Origin: Lederbergia galactosidilytica
GTDB taxonomy: Bacteria; Bacillota; Bacilli; Bacillales; Bacillaceae_C
Reading direction: 5' to 3'
Assembly (NCBI RefSeq): GCF_017873565.1
Contig: NZ_JAGGKH010000028.1
Span: 1-47,506 of the forward strand
DNA length: 47,506 bases
Below are positions 1 through 6,394 of this stretch, in pieces. Below the pieces are notes generated by a model. That model was given only the letters and a program-made list of their open reading frames with translations. It did no database searches and was not told the DNA's origin. How positions within the stretch are numbered: position 1 is the stretch's first letter; every line of letters starts with the position of its first letter. A program made the position numbers and the translations under genes.

Positions 1-6
1 ATTCAT
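1..6 (-). CDS. start of a gene truncated by the left window edge
   Basis: On the minus strand an ATG at 4-6 is preceded by AAGGAGG about 7 bases upstream (plus-strand positions 14-20), so a leftward gene very probably begins here and runs off the window. Only two codons are visible, so no product can be named. Confidence 0.35.
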
Positions 7-542
7 TTTGAGTCCTCCTTGGGTATCAATTAAGGGTCCTTTTTGCTGATCAGCTTTGGACACCTCGTATCATACCAAGGGGGCTCTTTTTTGTTAAACC
101 CTCAAATTTCTTTAATTACAGGAATCCTCCTAAGTGGATCTAGCGTAGGTGTAACAAGATTTTTCCAATCGCTATTTCCTATAGTCTCGTTGCAAAAGTT
201 TAGTCTATGAATTAGTTTAGCTGAAGAAAAGGTGCTATTCAAGAAGATTATAGAGGCGATTAAATTGAACTAGTATATAAAAAGCTCCGTCAAATGAAGG
301 GCACATAAATAAGGGCAATAGGAGATATAAATTTTCCCTTTAACAGTGAAAGACACACAAAAGTACCATCCTCTATCTCGGCGTTTTTGAGCCAAAAATG
401 CAGTCCTTATATTTGTTGAATAGTCGTATTCCAGCCTCCCAATGTAATTGTATCAAATCTTATTAGTATTAATTATCTTCTTTGATTAACGATTGCGCCC
501 AATTGAGGCATATAGTTATGCGTGTGAAGAATAGTTTTTATT
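7..542. other. non-coding or degenerate flank
   Basis: I see no convincing gene here on either strand. There are short hairpin-like and T-rich stretches (around 25-100 and 285-330) and fragments of frame broken by stops. It is chromosomal DNA outside the prophage; some of it may be a decayed mobile element or gene remnant. Confidence 0.4.
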
Positions 543-710
543 TTATTTCTGATCATCCTTTTTAGTAATATAAGTCCAAGTGTAATAAACAATCCAAAAA
601 ACAATTACCGTTATAAAAGCATAGATGACACCATTTTCCGGAAAAATAAATATAAAAATTAAACCTATAATTACCGCAAAGGGTAATAACATCCAATAAA
701 TTTTATTCAT
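543..710 (-). CDS. small membrane protein, 55 aa
   Basis: The ORF starts at an ATG about 9 bases after an AAGGATGG-type ribosome site. The product (MNKIYWMLL..., ending KKDDQK) has two hydrophobic stretches, roughly residues 4-23 and 29-47, and a charged C-terminus, so it is likely a two-helix membrane protein. An alternative in-frame ATG lies three codons upstream but touches the ribosome site. It lies between a gene remnant and degenerate DNA. No family is recognised. Confidence 0.55.
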   Translation of the reverse strand: MNKIYWMLLPFAVIIGLIFIFIFPENGVIYAFITVIVFWIVYYTWTYITKKDDQK

Positions 711-771
711 TTTAAACATCCATCCTTTTCTGGTATAAGGTTATACTGCTATAGCGCCCGTTTACAGAGGA

Positions 772-1226
772 TTAAAACGAATACAATTTCATTATTTTAT
801 CTATGGATAAATTACTCGGATTACTCATATCAACAAAATAGGGCAACTGCCATTTTTGAGTTTTCATAGCTTGCTTACTAGTCGGTTTATCCCAGCTAGA
901 ATAAACTCTTATTGCCATTTTCCCCTTTGTTGAACTGGACCTAAGAATATCCTGTTTGAAAAGAACTTCTTTTGGAAAAATAAATTGTCCAAACTTACCA
1001 TCATCTGTTTTTCCCAAAAAGCAACAAACTGTCCTACTTTGGTGGGGGTTATATTTGCAACTCTGAAACGAACTGTTCTTGAAGATAATCGAAATGTACC
1101 AGCACTATACTTAGAGTTTTGTTTTTCCTCTTGAATCGACTTTACAGTTAAGTTATTTGGCTCGTAAATCATTCTATTTACATAATTTAATGCTGAATAA
1201 AAAGCATTCATTATTCCACCCCACAA
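772..1226 (-). pseudogene. mepB: MepB-family protein, frameshifted and internally deleted
   Basis: Two overlapping reading frames together make a MepB-like protein. The N-terminal part (909-1226, MNAFYSALNYVNRMIYEPN...VGQFVAFWEK) changes frame after FWEK, and the C-terminal part (772-1017, FGQFIFPKEVLFKQDILRSS...DKIMKLYSF) continues in another. Intact family members are about 160 residues with roughly 25 more residues at this junction, so there is both an internal deletion and a frameshift. mepB is named from the staphylococcal mepRAB multidrug locus; its biochemical role is unclear. No mepR or mepA is nearby. Family assignment is from recognition of the conserved residues. Confidence 0.75.
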
Positions 1227-1859
1227 AACCCGTTTTTTGAATTGACATATATCGGCCTACCAACATTATTGTATCAAACTTTTTTATGAGTTATATCATT
1301 GTATTGTAAAATTTCAAACGAAAAAGTCTTACAAAGAACAATTTAATTAAGAAATTCCACACCTGCAATTACATCAAAATGAAATATAATCAACATCAAC
1401 TTCATCCAACTTTATACAGATTCTTATAAGCTGTGGATTTACCCCTTTACATCCTCAAAGAACCAGTCTAATCAAACTGTAACTTTTACACTTTGGTTGT
1501 TTGCCATTGTCCACTGAATCGTTTGGCCGAGATCTTCCCTTAAAGGGGTTCCTTTCTTTTTCAAGGTCATTCTACCATTTTAAGATGTTTCTATATGCTA
1601 GGCAGCATCATGCGACTAGATTCCCTCATTTGATTGCGGCCGGCTGTTAATTTATTCGGATGCTTGCTTTGACTTAGACCTTCACCATACAATCCGCTTA
1701 CCTTTACGCAACAAAAAACGCCCCATCCGTTAAATCTTGAAATAAGAGATAACGAAAGAGGCGCTCTTGTTTGCCAGCTATTCTGCGTGTAGACCGCGAG
1801 CCTCCGCCTAGCCTAGCGAAAAGCCTCAACGGCTTGTAAACTAGCGGTGTAATACGTTT
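1227..1859. other. intergenic region left of the prophage
   Basis: No gene is supported. The notable content is a leftward terminator at 1713-1763 and a GC-richer patch (about 1780-1850, containing GCCTAGCCTAGCG) that resembles the degenerate intergenic repeats seen on the right flank at 45690-46185. Confidence 0.4.
1713..1763 (-). terminator. rho-independent terminator reading leftward, probably the original tRNA-Arg terminator
   Basis: Imperfect inverted arms lie at 1719-1732 and 1750-1763 (ends CGCC...CGTTA), and on the minus strand a run of six T residues follows. No gene inside the prophage end reads into it. Before integration the leftward tRNA-Arg gene would have ended about 100 bp upstream of it, so I infer it terminated the tRNA transcript. 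Confidence 0.6.
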
Positions 1860-1906
1860 GACGGCCCCGACAGGAATCGAACCTGTGACGCACGGTTTAG
1901 GAAACC
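1860..1906. repeat. attL: attL core, 47-bp direct repeat of the tRNA-Arg 3' half
   Basis: It is identical to 40155-40201. It begins with GACGGCCCCGACAGG and ends in the anticodon loop (TTTAGGAAACC). Flanking bases differ on both sides. On the minus strand it carries the tRNA discriminator, acceptor 3' strand, T arm and part of the anticodon arm, but has no 5' half, so it is not a functional tRNA. Confidence 0.93.
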
Positions 1907-2020
1907 CACTAAGAGCATTTCAAACATTATTAATTCTTTCCAAATCATTGATATATATGAATTTCACCACATTCTGCATAAATACTTTTCCAATTTATTT
2001 CAAGTCGTTTGACTAGATAC

Positions 2021-2040
2021 GTTACCAAATATGTGACCAT
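2021..2040. promoter_or_regulatory. possible integrase arm-type sites near attL
   Basis: GTTACCAAAT (2021) and GTGACCAT (2033) lie 12 bp apart just inside attL. Two copies of GTGACCAAT, 11 bp apart, lie just inside attR (40068-40087). Short repeats at both prophage ends that match each other suit arm-type binding sites of a tyrosine integrase; this is inference. Confidence 0.4.
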
Positions 2041-2045
2041 ATAAT

Positions 2046-2354
2046 TTAAAAAAATTTTGAGAACACGAAAATAATAAATAGGATACCAACTATAAAAAGC
2101 CGATCCTTCCAGGTTACTTTGTCCTGGACTAAATAAGTTCCGTAACTCCCCTTAACCTTAACCAATTTTATTTCCCTAACCGATCTTGATTCTAATTCCT
2201 CCTCCTTTTCGAATCTCCCTAATTCGTCCCGAGCTCTTTCGCTGACGTCTATCTGATTCTTCCTCTTTTTGTTTTTTATCGCTTCTTGTGGCGTATCTCC
2301 GATCAAAGTCATTAATGCTTTTAATTTCTCCTGTTCGTTTACCGTCAACATCAC
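2046..2354 (-). CDS. hypothetical phage protein with C-terminal membrane anchor, 102 aa
   Basis: A GTG start at 2354 sits about 8 bases after AGGAG. The N-terminal 80 residues are charged (NEQEKLKALMTLIGD..., RARDELGRFEKEEELESR). The last 20 residues (LFIVGILFIIFVFSKFF) form one hydrophobic helix, so it is probably tail-anchored with the bulk in the cytoplasm. Its first half overlaps the upstream gene 2176-2610 by 179 bp in another frame. It is the last leftward gene before attL. No family recognised. Confidence 0.6.
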   Translation of the reverse strand: MMLTVNEQEKLKALMTLIGDTPQEAIKNKKRKNQIDVSERARDELGRFEKEEELESRSVREIKLVKVKGSYGTYLVQDKVTWKDRLFIVGILFIIFVFSKFF

Positions 2355-2610
2355 TGACGTCTCTCCTCTCCTCTTTTATTGTTGGGTTACTCTCCATCCA
2401 TAATTCCGGTTGATCTAACTGCCATTGTGGGGAGGGGAGAAGGACGTCAGGGCGTTTGTTTTCATTCATTAGGTTTGAAAAAACAGAAGAATGTGCAGCA
2501 GTAAAAAGTGCAGCTCTTATTATTTGGTTACGATCTAAATGGGTGGATTGGAATAAATCATCTATATAACTTTTATAGACGTCTGCATATCGTACTGTCG
2601 GTCTATACAT
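2176..2610 (-). CDS. phage protein with ribbon-helix-helix-like N-terminus, 144 aa
   Basis: A strong TAGGAGGG site precedes the ATG by 7 bases. The N-terminus (PTVRYADVYKSYIDD..., LDRNQIIRAALFTAA) has the strand-helix-turn-helix pattern of CopG/MetJ-type ribbon-helix-helix DNA-binding proteins; similar N-termini occur in many Bacillus phages. A WxLDQPELW segment follows, and the last 60 residues are very basic and polar and lie where the downstream gene overlaps. The promoter region and gene contain six GACGTC palindromes, so it may regulate itself. The DNA-binding assignment is inferred from pattern only. Confidence 0.65.
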   Translation of the reverse strand: MYRPTVRYADVYKSYIDDLFQSTHLDRNQIIRAALFTAAHSSVFSNLMNENKRPDVLLPSPQWQLDQPELWMESNPTIKEERRDVSDVDGKRTGEIKSINDFDRRYATRSDKKQKEEESDRRQRKSSGRIREIRKGGGIRIKIG

Positions 2611-2660
2611 CTGTAACCCTCCTAAACTAATAATGACGTCAAGTAGCGTCTGGTGACGTC
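2244..2660. promoter_or_regulatory. cluster of six GACGTC palindromes
   Basis: GACGTC occurs at 2244, 2356, 2443, 2578, 2635 and 2655, mostly as TGACGTC; the copy at 2577-2584 is AGACGTCT, the MetJ met-box sequence. A given 6-mer is expected about once per 4 kb. Two copies 20 bp apart lie in the divergent promoter region upstream of 2610, and the rest lie in the putative ribbon-helix-helix gene and its overlap partner. I interpret them as operators. Confidence 0.5.
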
Positions 2661-2694
2661 TTAATTAATTTATATGGGCCATTGCTTCTTTTTA

Positions 2695-2733
2695 TCACAA
2701 ATAATTGTGAAAGGAATTAGTGATTATTTGTGG
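2695..2733. promoter_or_regulatory. paired operators upstream of the XRE gene
   Basis: TCACAAATAATTGTGA (2695-2710) is a palindrome with six-base arms. AGTGATTATTTGTGG (2719-2733) is an inverted, weaker copy of the same sequence. Both lie between the divergent genes at 2610 and 2758, so they are likely operators for the XRE product, possibly autoregulatory. Confidence 0.5.
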
Positions 2734-2757
2734 AAAATTAATAATAGAGGTGATTCG

Positions 2758-2967
2758 ATGTTAAAAAGCCAAATAGGAAGTTTGTTAAGAACATCCAAAT
2801 ACAGGAGGGAATACATTCAAAGTGTTTTGGGCGTTAGCGCAAATACGCTCTCTAATTGGAGTGTAGGTAAAACATACCCAACTATGGATAAAGCATATAA
2901 ATTAGCAGATTTATTAGAGGTAGATATTGGGGAACTATATAAAAGAGAAAAAGCCCCGCCAAATTAA
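2758..2967 (+). CDS. small XRE-family transcriptional regulator, 69 aa
   Basis: The product (MLKSQIGSLLRTSKYRREYI...) is almost entirely one Cro/CI-type helix-turn-helix: the recognition region is GVSANTLSNWSVGKTYP and the end is ADLLEVDIGELYKREK. I chose this ATG because AGAGGTGATTCG precedes it; a longer frame from 2674 overlaps the operators. It faces away from the leftward genes at the prophage tip and is followed at once by a terminator. Confidence 0.75.
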   Translation: MLKSQIGSLLRTSKYRREYIQSVLGVSANTLSNWSVGKTYPTMDKAYKLADLLEVDIGELYKREKAPPN

Positions 2968-2983
2968 TGACGGGGTTTTGTTT
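2950..2983 (+). terminator. rho-independent terminator after the XRE gene
   Basis: AAAGCCCCG (2950-2958) pairs with CGGGGTTTT (2971-2979), followed by further T residues. The first arm lies inside the last codons of the XRE gene. Confidence 0.8.
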
Positions 2984-3236
2984 ATTCTACATTGATTTCT
3001 TTATTTAGGGATAGGGTCCTTGGTAAACCAGGCATAAAAGAAACATATCCTTTAGCTTTTAACCTATCCAAATGCCCAGCGAGCGTAGATACTGATTTTA
3101 GGCCTACCAAGTTAGTTAACTCTCGGTATGAAGGTGGATAACCGTTATCCTCCACATATTCTTTAATAGCTAAAATAATCTCTTTTTGTCTCCATGATAA
3201 GTTTCTCGTTTTAAACGCCCCCTGATTACCTTCTAT
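2982..3236 (-). pseudogene. LexA-type DNA-binding domain without a usable start codon
   Basis: The open frame encodes NLSWRQKEIILAIKEYVED, then NGYPPSYRELTNLVGL, KSVSTLAGHLDRLKAKGYV and a short tail. This matches the LexA N-terminal winged helix (the NGYPPSxRE signature). No ATG, GTG or TTG occurs between the upstream in-frame stop and the domain, and no ribosome site is seen, so it is either a relic or uses a rare start. It lacks the LexA protease domain. It lies between two plus-strand transcription units. Confidence 0.55.
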
Positions 3237-3277
3237 TTATGCCATCAATTATATAGGAACATTCATTCCCTTTCAAG

Positions 3278-3306
3278 TTGAATACAAACATTAGTTCTGA
3301 TACAAT
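3278..3306 (+). promoter_or_regulatory. sigma-A-type promoter
   Basis: TTGAAT (3278-3283) and TACAAT (3301-3306) are separated by exactly 17 bp. It precedes the two plus-strand genes 3344-3973 and shows that the earlier in-frame TTG at 3278 is part of the -35 box, not a start codon. Confidence 0.65.
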
Positions 3307-3343
3307 GAATACATCCTACTTAGTTTCAAGGAGAATGATATTA

Positions 3344-3586
3344 ATGAAATTTATGAACGTACCCGATGGCTTTTTACCAGAGTTAACAGCAAAAGATATC
3401 AGAGAGGTCCAAAAGGAATTTGACCAAGAAATGTCACGTGAGAAGCAATCTGCTGATTTTCAAAGTTTAGATGTAGAAACACAAGAAGCTATCATTTCTT
3501 CATTGCATCTTACTTATTTCTTCTCAAAAAGATTAGCCAAGAAAAAGTTCACGCCTAAAAAATATCGTTATTGGGAAAATGAATAA
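3344..3586 (+). CDS. hypothetical prophage protein, 80 aa
   Basis: The start ATG is placed about 10 bases after AAGGAG and downstream of the promoter at 3278-3306. The protein (MKFMNVPDGFLPEL...) is charged and predicted helical, with a basic C-terminus (RLAKKKFTPKKYRYWENE). It has no membrane segment or motif I recognise. It forms a two-gene plus-strand unit with the next ORF, convergent to the lysis genes: a position where temperate Bacillus phages often carry lysogeny-expressed accessory genes. Confidence 0.6.
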   Translation: MKFMNVPDGFLPELTAKDIREVQKEFDQEMSREKQSADFQSLDVETQEAIISSLHLTYFFSKRLAKKKFTPKKYRYWENE

Positions 3587-3604
3587 GTGGAATGAGGAGA
3601 TCTT

Positions 3605-3973
3605 ATGCTAACAATTGATTATGATGAAGCTATTATAGAAAATGCAATCTATCTTCCTATGCTTATTATCATTCTTAATCGAGATCTTAAAGTCATAGAG
3701 AGCAGCCAATTCAAGATCAAACAGCCATACCTTAACCACGTTGAAAGTGTCATACGTACCATCCAAAGGGATTTATCTAAAGCTAAAAAATACATGCATG
3801 ATAATAAAATCAAGGTGGAGAAAATGGGAACAGAAGGAACATTTACGGATTACCTTATTATCCAACGAGGATATGAAGGTAAACGAAGATATTTTAATCC
3901 TGTGCTAAAAACACGTAGCGAGGAGTTGTTGAATGAATATTTGTTAAATAGAAAAAGCGACCCACCTGTATAA
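3605..3973 (+). CDS. hypothetical prophage protein, 122 aa
   Basis: It begins 18 bp after the previous gene with a GAGGAGATCTT ribosome site. The N-terminus (AIYLPMLIIILNRDLKVIES) is hydrophobic, probably a buried strand-helix, followed by basic helical segments (VIRTIQRDLSKAKKYM) and a polar tail. No family is recognised. It is cotranscribed with 3344-3586 and expressed opposite to the late operon, which suggests a role in the lysogen rather than in the virion. Confidence 0.6.
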   Translation: MLTIDYDEAIIENAIYLPMLIIILNRDLKVIESSQFKIKQPYLNHVESVIRTIQRDLSKAKKYMHDNKIKVEKMGTEGTFTDYLIIQRGYEGKRRYFNPVLKTRSEELLNEYLLNRKSDPPV

Positions 3974-3989
3974 GGTAAGCCGCCTTTAA

Positions 3990-4856
3990 TTATTGTAAAT
4001 CTGATTTTTTAACCCAAGAATACAATTCTTTAATTAACACATCATCATTCCCAATTTGCTGAATGGTGTATGACTTATTTTTATATTTACTAGGAATAGA
4101 TGCTGTGGATCGAGAGTACTTTTTGGCGCTGGATTTAATCCTCACCTTTTGACCAACTTTTAGTGTAGCTGTCTTCTTATTATCTTCAGGGTTAATCCAG
4201 CTACCAGGTACACCTGCTTTTGCAGTTACGTTGATCATCCCACCAGATCTATTAAAAACATAATAAGATCCTGTTTTTACGCTTCCAGCTTTGCTTTTAC
4301 GTGCCTTTGCATCTGCAGCAGTTTTATAACCGTTTAGCGCAACCACTACTTTGTAACTTTCAGTAACTGCAGATTCTTTTTTAGGTGATTCTTTCTTATT
4401 TAGAGCTTCCTTATCCCAAGATGCTAGATCGTAATTTTCAATAATGGTAATTACCTTATTTGCATATTGGGGATCAGTAGCATAACCGGCCTTATGAATG
4501 GCCGTAATTTGCTTTTTGTAGTCACTCACATTAATGGCTGCCTTGTAACGAGGATTAATAGTTAAAAATACCCCATAATCTAAAATGCTCGTTGACCAGT
4601 TGGGATAGGCTCTAAATCCAGCTTTGATGTCATAACGCTGTCCGCCATATACTTCCCAAGTATTGAGCATGGCAGAGTTACCTTGATAGGATCCCTTAAT
4701 GCCAAACAGGTTATTATAATTAACGGCTAGTCCACTTTTCCCCCATGCTGATTCTAGTGCTGCTTGCCCTGCTGCCACAGATGGCAAAATGCCAAATTTA
4801 CTCCATAACTGCAATGCACCTGATTTGATATTGTTTAAAAAGTTTGCTGTACTCAT
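3990..4856 (-). CDS. endolysin, GH73 glucosaminidase with SH3-like tail, 288 aa
   Basis: It cuts peptidoglycan glycan strands at lysis. Residues about 15-150 form a GH73 (FlgJ/AcmA-type) domain: AAGQAALESAWGKSG holds the likely catalytic Glu35, followed by NNLFGIKG and YATDPQYANKVI. After a Lys/Glu linker, a SPOR-like stretch (SYKVVVALNGYKTAADAKA) and a C-terminal SH3b-like wall-binding region (TLKVGQKVRIKSSAKKYS) follow. There is no signal peptide, so export depends on the holin encoded directly upstream with a one-base overlap. The length is normal for this class. Confidence 0.9.
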   Translation of the reverse strand: MSTANFLNNIKSGALQLWSKFGILPSVAAGQAALESAWGKSGLAVNYNNLFGIKGSYQGNSAMLNTWEVYGGQRYDIKAGFRAYPNWSTSILDYGVFLTINPRYKAAINVSDYKKQITAIHKAGYATDPQYANKVITIIENYDLASWDKEALNKKESPKKESAVTESYKVVVALNGYKTAADAKARKSKAGSVKTGSYYVFNRSGGMINVTAKAGVPGSWINPEDNKKTATLKVGQKVRIKSSAKKYSRSTASIPSKYKNKSYTIQQIGNDDVLIKELYSWVKKSDLQ

Positions 4857-5101
4857 TATTTATCGTCTCCTTCAATTGTATTTTTTGCTCCACTGTAAAG
4901 ACCACTTGCGGACAACCCCAACATGGCACCAACTAAGATTCCTTGTTTGAGATCGAATTCTGCAACATAGACAATACCCACGATAATTCCTAGTGCCAGC
5001 GAAATAAATGGCAAAATCTTTTTGTTCACTCCTACCTGTTTAAATAACTCCACAACTCCTAAAATCAACGGGATTAAAACAACGTCATAAATTTCAAACA
5101 T
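4856..5101 (-). CDS. holin, 81 aa
   Basis: A small inner-membrane protein with two or three hydrophobic segments (VVLIPLILGVVELF; ILPFISLALGIIVGIVYV; GILVGAMLGLSASGLYSG) and a charged C-terminus (NTIEGDDK), as in the A118/Bacillus phage holins that release the endolysin. It ends in overlap with the endolysin start, forming the lysis cassette. Confidence 0.85.
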   Translation of the reverse strand: MFEIYDVVLIPLILGVVELFKQVGVNKKILPFISLALGIIVGIVYVAEFDLKQGILVGAMLGLSASGLYSGAKNTIEGDDK

Positions 5102-5126
5102 ATAATTTTCCTCCTTGGTTTTTAAT

Positions 5127-5157
5127 AAAAAAAAGACCGCCTATTTTTTGGGCAGTC
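5127..5157 (-). terminator. terminator between bhlA-like gene and holin
   Basis: On the minus strand GACTGCC and GGCGGTC arms (5135-5157) are followed by a run of eight T residues. It overlaps the last codons of the BhlA-like gene, so holin and endolysin may depend on read-through or antitermination. Confidence 0.65.
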
Positions 5158-5371
5158 GATCTTCAATTCCATCTAATTTGTTAATCACTATGTCATATTT
5201 GGAACTAAATCCTTTTAACATTTCATTCTGGTCATCAATAGTTTGGTAAAGCTGTTTCTCCCTGTCTGCGGCTTCCTTACGAGATGAGTAAAAAAGCCAA
5301 ACAAAAAGGACCGCAAACGGTCCCTGTGTTAAAAAATATTGTAGTATATTTTCAATGGTTAACCCCTCCAA
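5141..5371 (-). CDS. bhlA: BhlA/UviB-family holin-like protein, 76 aa
   Basis: One N-terminal membrane helix (YFLTQGPFAVLFVWLFYSS) is followed by RKEAADREKQLYQTI and a coiled-coil, ending DGIEDRLPKK; this is the BhlA/UviB pattern. Such proteins accompany holins in Bacillus phages and are thought to help permeabilise the membrane. It is the first gene of the lysis cassette here, with GGAGGG before the ATG. Confidence 0.85.
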   Translation of the reverse strand: MEGLTIENILQYFLTQGPFAVLFVWLFYSSRKEAADREKQLYQTIDDQNEMLKGFSSKYDIVINKLDGIEDRLPKK

Positions 5372-5404
5372 AATTTACCCCCTCCCAATCTCTATCTAAA
5401 GTAG

Positions 5405-5430
5405 AAAAAGGACCCTACAATAGGATCCTT
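5405..5430 (-). terminator. terminator upstream of the lysis cassette
   Basis: AAGGACCCTA (5408-5417) and TAGGATCCTT (5421-5430) pair over ten base pairs, with T residues following on the minus strand. It lies between the 63-aa secreted protein and bhlA. Confidence 0.7.
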
Positions 5431-5443
5431 AGTTAAACATTAC

Positions 5444-5635
5444 TTATTCTTCACAGGACAAACCTCTTAATATGTCATCGTGATGGTATTCATACCAAGC
5501 CATTTTCATTTGTTCTAGCTGCTCTTCACTGTACTTTCCAATACTGTTTTCTTCCACGGCACCTACATCCAAAAGACCAACAAATAAAGATCCCGAAAGC
5601 AAGCCTACAGTTAGGCCAAGTACAAACTTTTTCAT
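5444..5635 (-). CDS. small exported or membrane protein, 63 aa
   Basis: GGGAGGTAATTAA precedes the ATG. The N-terminus (MKKFVLGLTVGLLSGSLF...) looks like a signal peptide or single membrane anchor; the mature part is acidic (YSEEQLEQMKMAWYEYHHDD). Unrecognised. Its place between the tail-tip genes and the lysis cassette suggests a late-expressed protein. Confidence 0.65.
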   Translation of the reverse strand: MKKFVLGLTVGLLSGSLFVGLLDVGAVEENSIGKYSEEQLEQMKMAWYEYHHDDILRGLSCEE

Positions 5636-5743
5636 TTAATTACCTCCCACAGTAATTTTCCCGAATGTTAGTGAGGGCAAGCAGTCGGGAAACTGCCTTT
5701 CGATGATCAGTCTAGCCCTCAATTTAAGAATATGTTCATTCAT
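5636..5743 (-). CDS. tiny late-operon protein, 35 aa
   Basis: The ATG overlaps the stop of the upstream gene (start 5743, upstream stop 5736), implying translational coupling, and the ORF stops exactly at the ribosome site of the next gene. The sequence (MNEHILKLRARLI..., FGKITVGGN) resembles the very small XkdX-like proteins that follow tail-fibre genes, but only by position and size. A longer in-frame frame to 5818 would overlap the neighbour. Confidence 0.45.
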   Translation of the reverse strand: MNEHILKLRARLIIERQFPDCLPSLTFGKITVGGN

Positions 5744-5936
5744 TCTCATTGTCAACATCTTCCTCATAAACAGGCTTGATGTTTTTAAGATCGATTCTAG
5801 AATAGACATTATCTCCAATGGCGATTGCTTGTAATTCGTTATTGTTTAGTTGTTCGGCCATTTCAGCGGCATTATAAGATTCTACTTCTACAATATCGTC
5901 TGCACCACTATGGGTGGTTACATTAAGCTTGATCAT
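5736..5936 (-). CDS. hypothetical tail-region protein, 66 aa
   Basis: I place the start at MIKLNVTTHSG, 9 bases after AGGAGG; an ATG two codons earlier is too close. The product is acidic (IVEVESYNAAEMAEQLNN, ending YEEDVDNENE) and looks like a small mixed alpha/beta domain. It is one of several tiny genes after the tail-tip protein. No family recognised. Confidence 0.6.
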   Translation of the reverse strand: MIKLNVTTHSGADDIVEVESYNAAEMAEQLNNNELQAIAIGDNVYSRIDLKNIKPVYEEDVDNENE

Positions 5937-6135
5937 CTCCATTAACCTCCTCTGGATCATATTCAAATTGTTCGATGGAAACAATCTCATCCGGTTTAAT
6001 TGCACATGTATCAACTACCTGGTAATAATCTGATTTACAAGCTGCAACTTCATTGGTTATTTGACTGACACTCTTTTCAATCCCAAACTGATATTTTGTT
6101 CCATTATTCGTGACTATGACTAAGACTTTTTGCAA
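5923..6135 (-). CDS. hypothetical tail-region protein, 70 aa, TTG start
   Basis: The likely start is TTG at 6133-6135, with GGGAGGCGG upstream inside the previous gene. The product (MQKVLVIVTNNGTKYQFGI...) is a small beta-rich acidic protein ending DPEEVNGDDQA. It overlaps the previous gene by 32 bp and the next by 14 bp, typical of tightly packed phage late genes. Confidence 0.6.
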   Translation of the reverse strand: MQKVLVIVTNNGTKYQFGIEKSVSQITNEVAACKSDYYQVVDTCAIKPDEIVSIEQFEYDPEEVNGDDQA

Positions 6136-6394
6136 TAGTACCGCCTCCCGTTGTTTTAGTTGTATAGACTTGTGAGTTACCCGAACCTATACTAAAAGTG
6201 ATTTTAGAATAATACTTTTTGAGACAGCCTACGTGACAAAAATGCTGATCGGCTTGATCGGTCTCGTTGCTAGGGAAAGGACTTACGCATTTATGATTGA
6301 CTAGTGTCAAGTAACTCTGTCGATGGTATCCAAAACTTTCTTCTGTACCCATTAAATTATTACCGCACTCATCGCAAACTGTAATAAGTGACAT
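6104..6394 (-). CDS. cysteine- and histidine-rich tail-region protein, 96 aa
   Basis: It starts one base after the tail-tip gene stops, with GGGAGGTAG upstream. It has CDEC near residue 8, then HKC, HFCHVGC, so it can probably bind a metal. The C-terminus (TKTTGGGTIAKSLSHSHE) echoes the Gly-rich and HxH repeats of the upstream tail-tip protein, so this tail may derive from or interact with it. Function unknown. Confidence 0.6.
   Translation of the reverse strand: MSLITVCDECGNNLMGTEESFGYHRQSYLTLVNHKCVSPFPSNETDQADQHFCHVGCLKKYYSKITFSIGSGNSQVYTTKTTGGGTIAKSLSHSHE

Noticed and set aside
1860-1906. Second tRNA-Arg
   Set aside because: Only the 3' half is present; it is the attL copy and cannot fold as a tRNA.
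5744-5818. N-terminal extension of the tiny ORF at 5636-5743
   Set aside because: The extension overlaps the coding part of the neighbouring gene, and the ATG at 5743 has the coupled overlap expected for phage genes.
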